Source: an uncultured Clostridia bacterium (GTDB lineage: Bacteria > Bacillota > Clostridia > TANB77 > CAG-508). Taken from it: a stretch of DNA of 43,825 bases. Positions 39,894-43,825 of the stretch are shown here, one piece after another (the first letter of the stretch is position 1; the number at the start of each line of letters is the position of its first letter). A model generated the notes under the pieces. The model was given only the letters and a program-made list of their open reading frames with translations. It was not told the origin of the DNA and made no database searches. The stretch is taken from contig CANQHI010000008.1 of the NCBI GenBank assembly GCA_947623725.1, positions 1 to 43,825 on the forward strand, read 5' to 3'. The translations under genes were made by a program, and so were the position numbers.

Positions 39894-40084
39894 GTTCCAT
39901 CTATGAACATATCATTAAGTTACAGATTGAAAGGAGTAAATATATGGATTCTCTTTCTTCTCTGTAATCTGTATTATACTAGAGCTGTAATAAAAAATCA
40001 ATAGTTTTAATAAAATTTTTTTTGAACTTGACTTTTTACCAACTTTATGCTATCACAATAATATTATACAATAATTATGTAAAT

Positions 40085-40766
40085 TTGTCAAATAAAAAAT
40101 GCTAAAGGACCATATTCTAAGAAACAAATATCTTCTAAACGAATTAAATCTGTGCATAAATTATTACATTTGTTTTTTGTATATGTAGAAAAAGAAGGCT
40201 ATATATTAAGGAATCCTTGTAATAATTAACTATACCTAAAGAAGATGTTTCTGTTAATTAAATATTACAAGATAATAATAAATTTGATTTTTTCACAAAG
40301 GAAGAAATTAAACTTATCATCAAAGCATTTAATGGTAGTCATTATCAAGATATTATTATATTCGCATTAGCAACTGGTATGAGACAAGGTGAAATTTTAG
40401 GGTTACAATGGACTGATTTAGATTTTGAAAATAAGCTAATTCATGTAATCCATAATTTAAGCAATTCAGCTGATTTTGATGAAAAAAGAAAAAGATCTTA
40501 TAGCTTAAAGCTACAGTCTCCAAAAAGTAAAAATTCAATTAGAACTATACCAATGAATAATACTGTTTACAATATGTTAGTAAGTAAACCACACACTAAT
40601 ACAATGGTTTTTCCACGGAAGAGATAATACATACATTAACAGTAAAAATTTACTAGGTCATTCATCAATAAAAATAACTGAAATATATTTAAATAGTTTA
40701 CCAGAAAAAAAAATAAATTCTACAAAATTAATGGACTCTATTCTAAACAAAGTAGATAAAAAGTAG
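40085..40766 (+). pseudogene. Decayed tyrosine recombinase/integrase; includes a CGG +1 site at 40616-40618
   Basis: FFTKEEIKLIIKAFNG...IIFALATGMRQGEILGLQWTDLDF; after skipping C: VFP(G)RDNTYINSKNLLGHSSIKITEIYL. Confidence 0.8.
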
Positions 40767-40774
40767 ATAAATAT

Positions 40775-40818
40775 AAAAATAGCAAGGTATTACAATTTCT
40801 TGTAACCCTTGCTATTAC
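40775..40818 (-). terminator. Terminator downstream of tuf
   Basis: Minus strand AATAGCAAGG..TTACAA-GAAA-TTGTAA..CCTTGCTATTTTT. Confidence 0.85.
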
Positions 40819-40826
40819 TTTATTTA

Positions 40827-42029
40827 TTACTCTACTATGTCTGCAACAACACCTGAACCTACTGTTCTTCCACCTTCACGAATAGCGAATCTTAATCCTT
40901 TTTCAATAGCGATAGGAGTAATTAATTCTATAGTCATATCAACGTTATCACCTGGTACAACCATTTCTGTTCCTTCTGGTAATTCAATAAGTCCTGTAAC
41001 ATCTGTTGTTCTGAAGTAGAATTGTGGTCTATATCCATTGAAGAATGGTGTATGACGTCCACCTTCGTCCTTTGTTAGAACGTATACTTGTGCTTTGAAT
41101 TTTGTATGTGGATGTATTGTTCCAGGAGCAGCAAGTACTTGACCTCTTTCAACTTCATTTCTTTGTGTTCCTCTTAATAGAACACCAATGTTATCTCCGG
41201 CTTCTGCTGAATCAAGTGTTTTTCTAAACATTTCAACACCTGTAACAACTGTTTTTGAGCTTTCTTTTGCTAAACCAACTATTTCAACTTCTTCTCCAAC
41301 TTTTAATGTTCCTCTTTCTACTCTACCTGTTACAACAGTTCCTCTTCCTGAAATTGTCATAACGTCTTCGATAGGCATTAAGAATGGTTGATCAACTGGT
41401 CTATCTGGTGTTGGGATATAACTATCAACTGCATCCATTAATTCTTTTATGCAGGCATATTCTGGAGCTTCTGGATCTTTTGATGTACATTCTAATGCTT
41501 TTAGTGAAGAACCTTTTACTATTGGAATTTCGTCTCCTGGGAATCCATAACTTGTTAATAAGTCTCTAACTTCCATTTCAACTAATTCTAATAATTCTGG
41601 ATCATCAACCATATCGCATTTATTTAAGTATACAACGATATATTTAACTCCAACTTGTCTTGCTAATAATATATGCTCTCTTGTTTGAGGCATAACACCA
41701 TCAGCTGCTGAAACAACTAATATTGCTCCATCCATTTGTGCAGCACCTGTAATCATGTTTTTTACATAGTCTGCGTGTCCTGGACAGTCAACGTGTGCAT
41801 AGTGTCTATTATCTGTTTCATATTCAACGTGTGCTGTATTAATTGTGATTCCTCTTGCTTGCTCTTCTGGTGCACTATCAATTGCACTATAATCCTCGAA
41901 ACTTGCAAGATTTCTTAAACTTAACCATTTTGTAATAGCTGCTGTTGTTGTTGTTTTACCATGGTCTACGTGACCAATTGTACCAATATTTACGTGTGGC
42001 TTACTTCTAACATATTTTTCCTTAGCCAT
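40827..42029 (-). CDS. tuf: Elongation factor Tu
   Basis: [48 protein letters not shown]. Confidence 0.98.
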   Translation of the reverse strand: MAKEKYVRSKPHVNIGTIGHVDHGKTTTTAAITKWLSLRNLASFEDYSAIDSAPEEQARGITINTAHVEYETDNRHYAHVDCPGHADYVKNMITGAAQMDGAILVVSAADGVMPQTREHILLARQVGVKYIVVYLNKCDMVDDPELLELVEMEVRDLLTSYGFPGDEIPIVKGSSLKALECTSKDPEAPEYACIKELMDAVDSYIPTPDRPVDQPFLMPIEDVMTISGRGTVVTGRVERGTLKVGEEVEIVGLAKESSKTVVTGVEMFRKTLDSAEAGDNIGVLLRGTQRNEVERGQVLAAPGTIHPHTKFKAQVYVLTKDEGGRHTPFFNGYRPQFYFRTTDVTGLIELPEGTEMVVPGDNVDMTIELITPIAIEKGLRFAIREGGRTVGSGVVADIVE

Positions 42030-42187
42030 TTTAAATTTCCTCCTTTAAATTTTTATTTATTAATTTTAAACATTAATAACTATTTTATAATTTTGCTTCT
42101 ATTTTATTTAAAAGCAATATTTAGCATTTTTATTCTATAACATTTTTCTAAAAAATGCAAGTACTTTATTTATTCTTATAATAGTTC

Positions 42188-43825
42188 CTATTCAGCACTT
42201 TTCTTAGCTCTTGATGTAACTATTTGATCTAGTATTGATTTTGGAACTTCTTCATAGTGTGATGGTTCCATTGAGTATGTTCCTCTACCTTGTGTTTTAG
42301 AACGTAGGTCTGTTGCATATCCAAACATTTCTGAAAGTGGTATAAATCCTCTTATTACTTGATTTCCACCTTCTGCTTCCATTCCTTCCATTCTTCCACG
42401 TCTTGAGTTTATATCTCCTATAACATCACCCATGTATTCTTCTGGAACTGTTATTTCAACTTTCATTATAGGCTCTAATAATGCTGATTTAGCTTGTTTA
42501 CAACCTTCTTTGAAAGCCATAGATGCTGCTATTTTGAATGCCATTTCTGATGAGTCAACCTCATGGTAAGATCCATCAACAAGTGTTGCTTTGAAGTCAA
42601 TAACTGGATATCCAGCTAAAATTCCGCTCATTGCTGCTTCTCTTAAACCTTCTTCAACTGGCTTGATGTATTCTTTTGGAACAACACCACCAACGATTTT
42701 GTTCTCAAATTGCACACCAGAACCTGGCTCTAATGGTTCCATTTCAAACCAAACATCACCATATTGTCCATGTCCACCACTTTGACGTACAAATTTTCCT
42801 TGTACTCTTGCTTTATTTCTAATTGTCTCTTTGTAAGAAACTTGTGGTTTACCTACATTACATTCAACTTTAAATTCTCTTTTTAATCTGTCTACTATAA
42901 TGTCTAAGTGTAATTCACCCATACCTGCTATAATTGTTTGTCCTGATTCTTGATCAGTCCATGTTTTGAATGTAGGATCTTCTTCAGCAAGTTTTGCTAA
43001 AGCGATTCCTAATTTTTCACTATTTGCCTTATCTTTAGGTTCAATAGCTATATCTATAACTGGCTCTGGAAATTCCATTGATTCTAGGATAACTGGATGA
43101 TCTACATCACATAATGTATCACCTGTAGATACTTCTTTTAATCCAACTGCTGCAGCTATATCTCCAGCATATACTTTTTCAACATCTTGTCTATGGTTAG
43201 CATGCATTAAAAGTATTCTTCCTATTCTATCTTTCTTGTCCTTGGTTGCATTAAAGATAGTTGTTCCTGTTGTACATGTTCCTGAATATACTCTAAAGAA
43301 ACATAATTTTCCAACAAATGGGTCAGTCATTATTTTAAATGCTAATGCTGAGAATGGTGCACTATCACTTGTTTTTCTTTCTGTTTCATTTCCTTCTAAG
43401 TCAACACCTTTTACGTCATCAATATCAACTGGTGATGGTAAAAAGTCAACTATTGCATTTAATAATTCTTGAACACCTTTATTTTTATATGATGAACCGC
43501 AAGTCATTGGAACTAATGTATTTGCTATTGTTCCTTTTCTTAATCCAAGCTTGATTTCATCTTCTGATAATTCTCCACCATCAAGATATTTCATCATTAA
43601 TTCATCATCTTGTTCTGCAACTGATTCTATTAATTCTTGTCTATATTTTTCAGCATCTGCTTTCATATCTTCAGGAATATCACATACTTCTATGTCTTTT
43701 CCTAAATCATCTTTATGAACATATGCTTTCATTGTGATTAAGTCAACTATTCCTTTGAAATAATCTTCTTTACCTATTGGTAATTGGATTGGAACTGGAT
43801 GACATTTTAATCTTTCTTTCATTTG
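42188..43825 (-). CDS. fusA: Elongation factor G (partial, N-terminus off right edge)
   Basis: EF-G domains II-V: ...[35 protein letters not shown]...; continues past window end. Confidence 0.97.
   Translation of the reverse strand, partial: QMKERLKCHPVPIQLPIGKEDYFKGIVDLITMKAYVHKDDLGKDIEVCDIPEDMKADAEKYRQELIESVAEQDDELMMKYLDGGELSEDEIKLGLRKGTIANTLVPMTCGSSYKNKGVQELLNAIVDFLPSPVDIDDVKGVDLEGNETERKTSDSAPFSALAFKIMTDPFVGKLCFFRVYSGTCTTGTTIFNATKDKKDRIGRILLMHANHRQDVEKVYAGDIAAAVGLKEVSTGDTLCDVDHPVILESMEFPEPVIDIAIEPKDKANSEKLGIALAKLAEEDPTFKTWTDQESGQTIIAGMGELHLDIIVDRLKREFKVECNVGKPQVSYKETIRNKARVQGKFVRQSGGHGQYGDVWFEMEPLEPGSGVQFENKIVGGVVPKEYIKPVEEGLREAAMSGILAGYPVIDFKATLVDGSYHEVDSSEMAFKIAASMAFKEGCKQAKSALLEPIMKVEITVPEEYMGDVIGDINSRRGRMEGMEAEGGNQVIRGFIPLSEMFGYATDLRSKTQGRGTYSMEPSHYEEVPKSILDQIVTSRAKKSAE

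Noticed and set aside
41736-41918. Plus-strand ORFs antisense to tuf and fusA
   Set aside because: Shadow ORFs of highly conserved genes.

Overview
This is a low-GC, Firmicutes/Clostridia-like chromosomal window, mostly coding on the minus strand. It holds housekeeping genes (rpsF-ssb-rpsR, rpoD, dnaG, carD-like, dut, pgsA, clpE-like, murD, addB, dtd, ogg, rnc, tuf, fusA), a zinc ABC transporter, a thioester-type surface protein running off the left edge, and a decayed prophage/integrase region at about 38.0-40.8 kb. The most striking observation is a recurrent +1 frameshift signature at in-frame CGG codons. dnaG (once), comEC (three times), a prepilin-like gene (once) and a decayed tyrosine integrase (once) each have their reading frame interrupted by an extra C placed immediately before a GGN (Gly) codon. 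Skipping that C (CGGN read as Gly) restores the expected protein, including highly conserved residues such as ComEC DV(G)QGDS and LKV(G)HHGS. In my manual scan of the other CDSs, in-frame CGG occurs only once more, in one compositionally atypical ORF (3154-3579), whereas out-of-frame CGG occurs roughly three dozen times. This suggests CGG is not an ordinary Arg codon in this organism and that CGG(N) is a +1 recoding site. Other points of interest are a MurL-MurD pair (alternative D-Glu route), structured inverted-repeat elements, tandem repeats at promoters, a possible small hydrophobic toxin ORF and a candidate structured RNA with its own terminator. Everything was done by eye; no database search or folding program was run.
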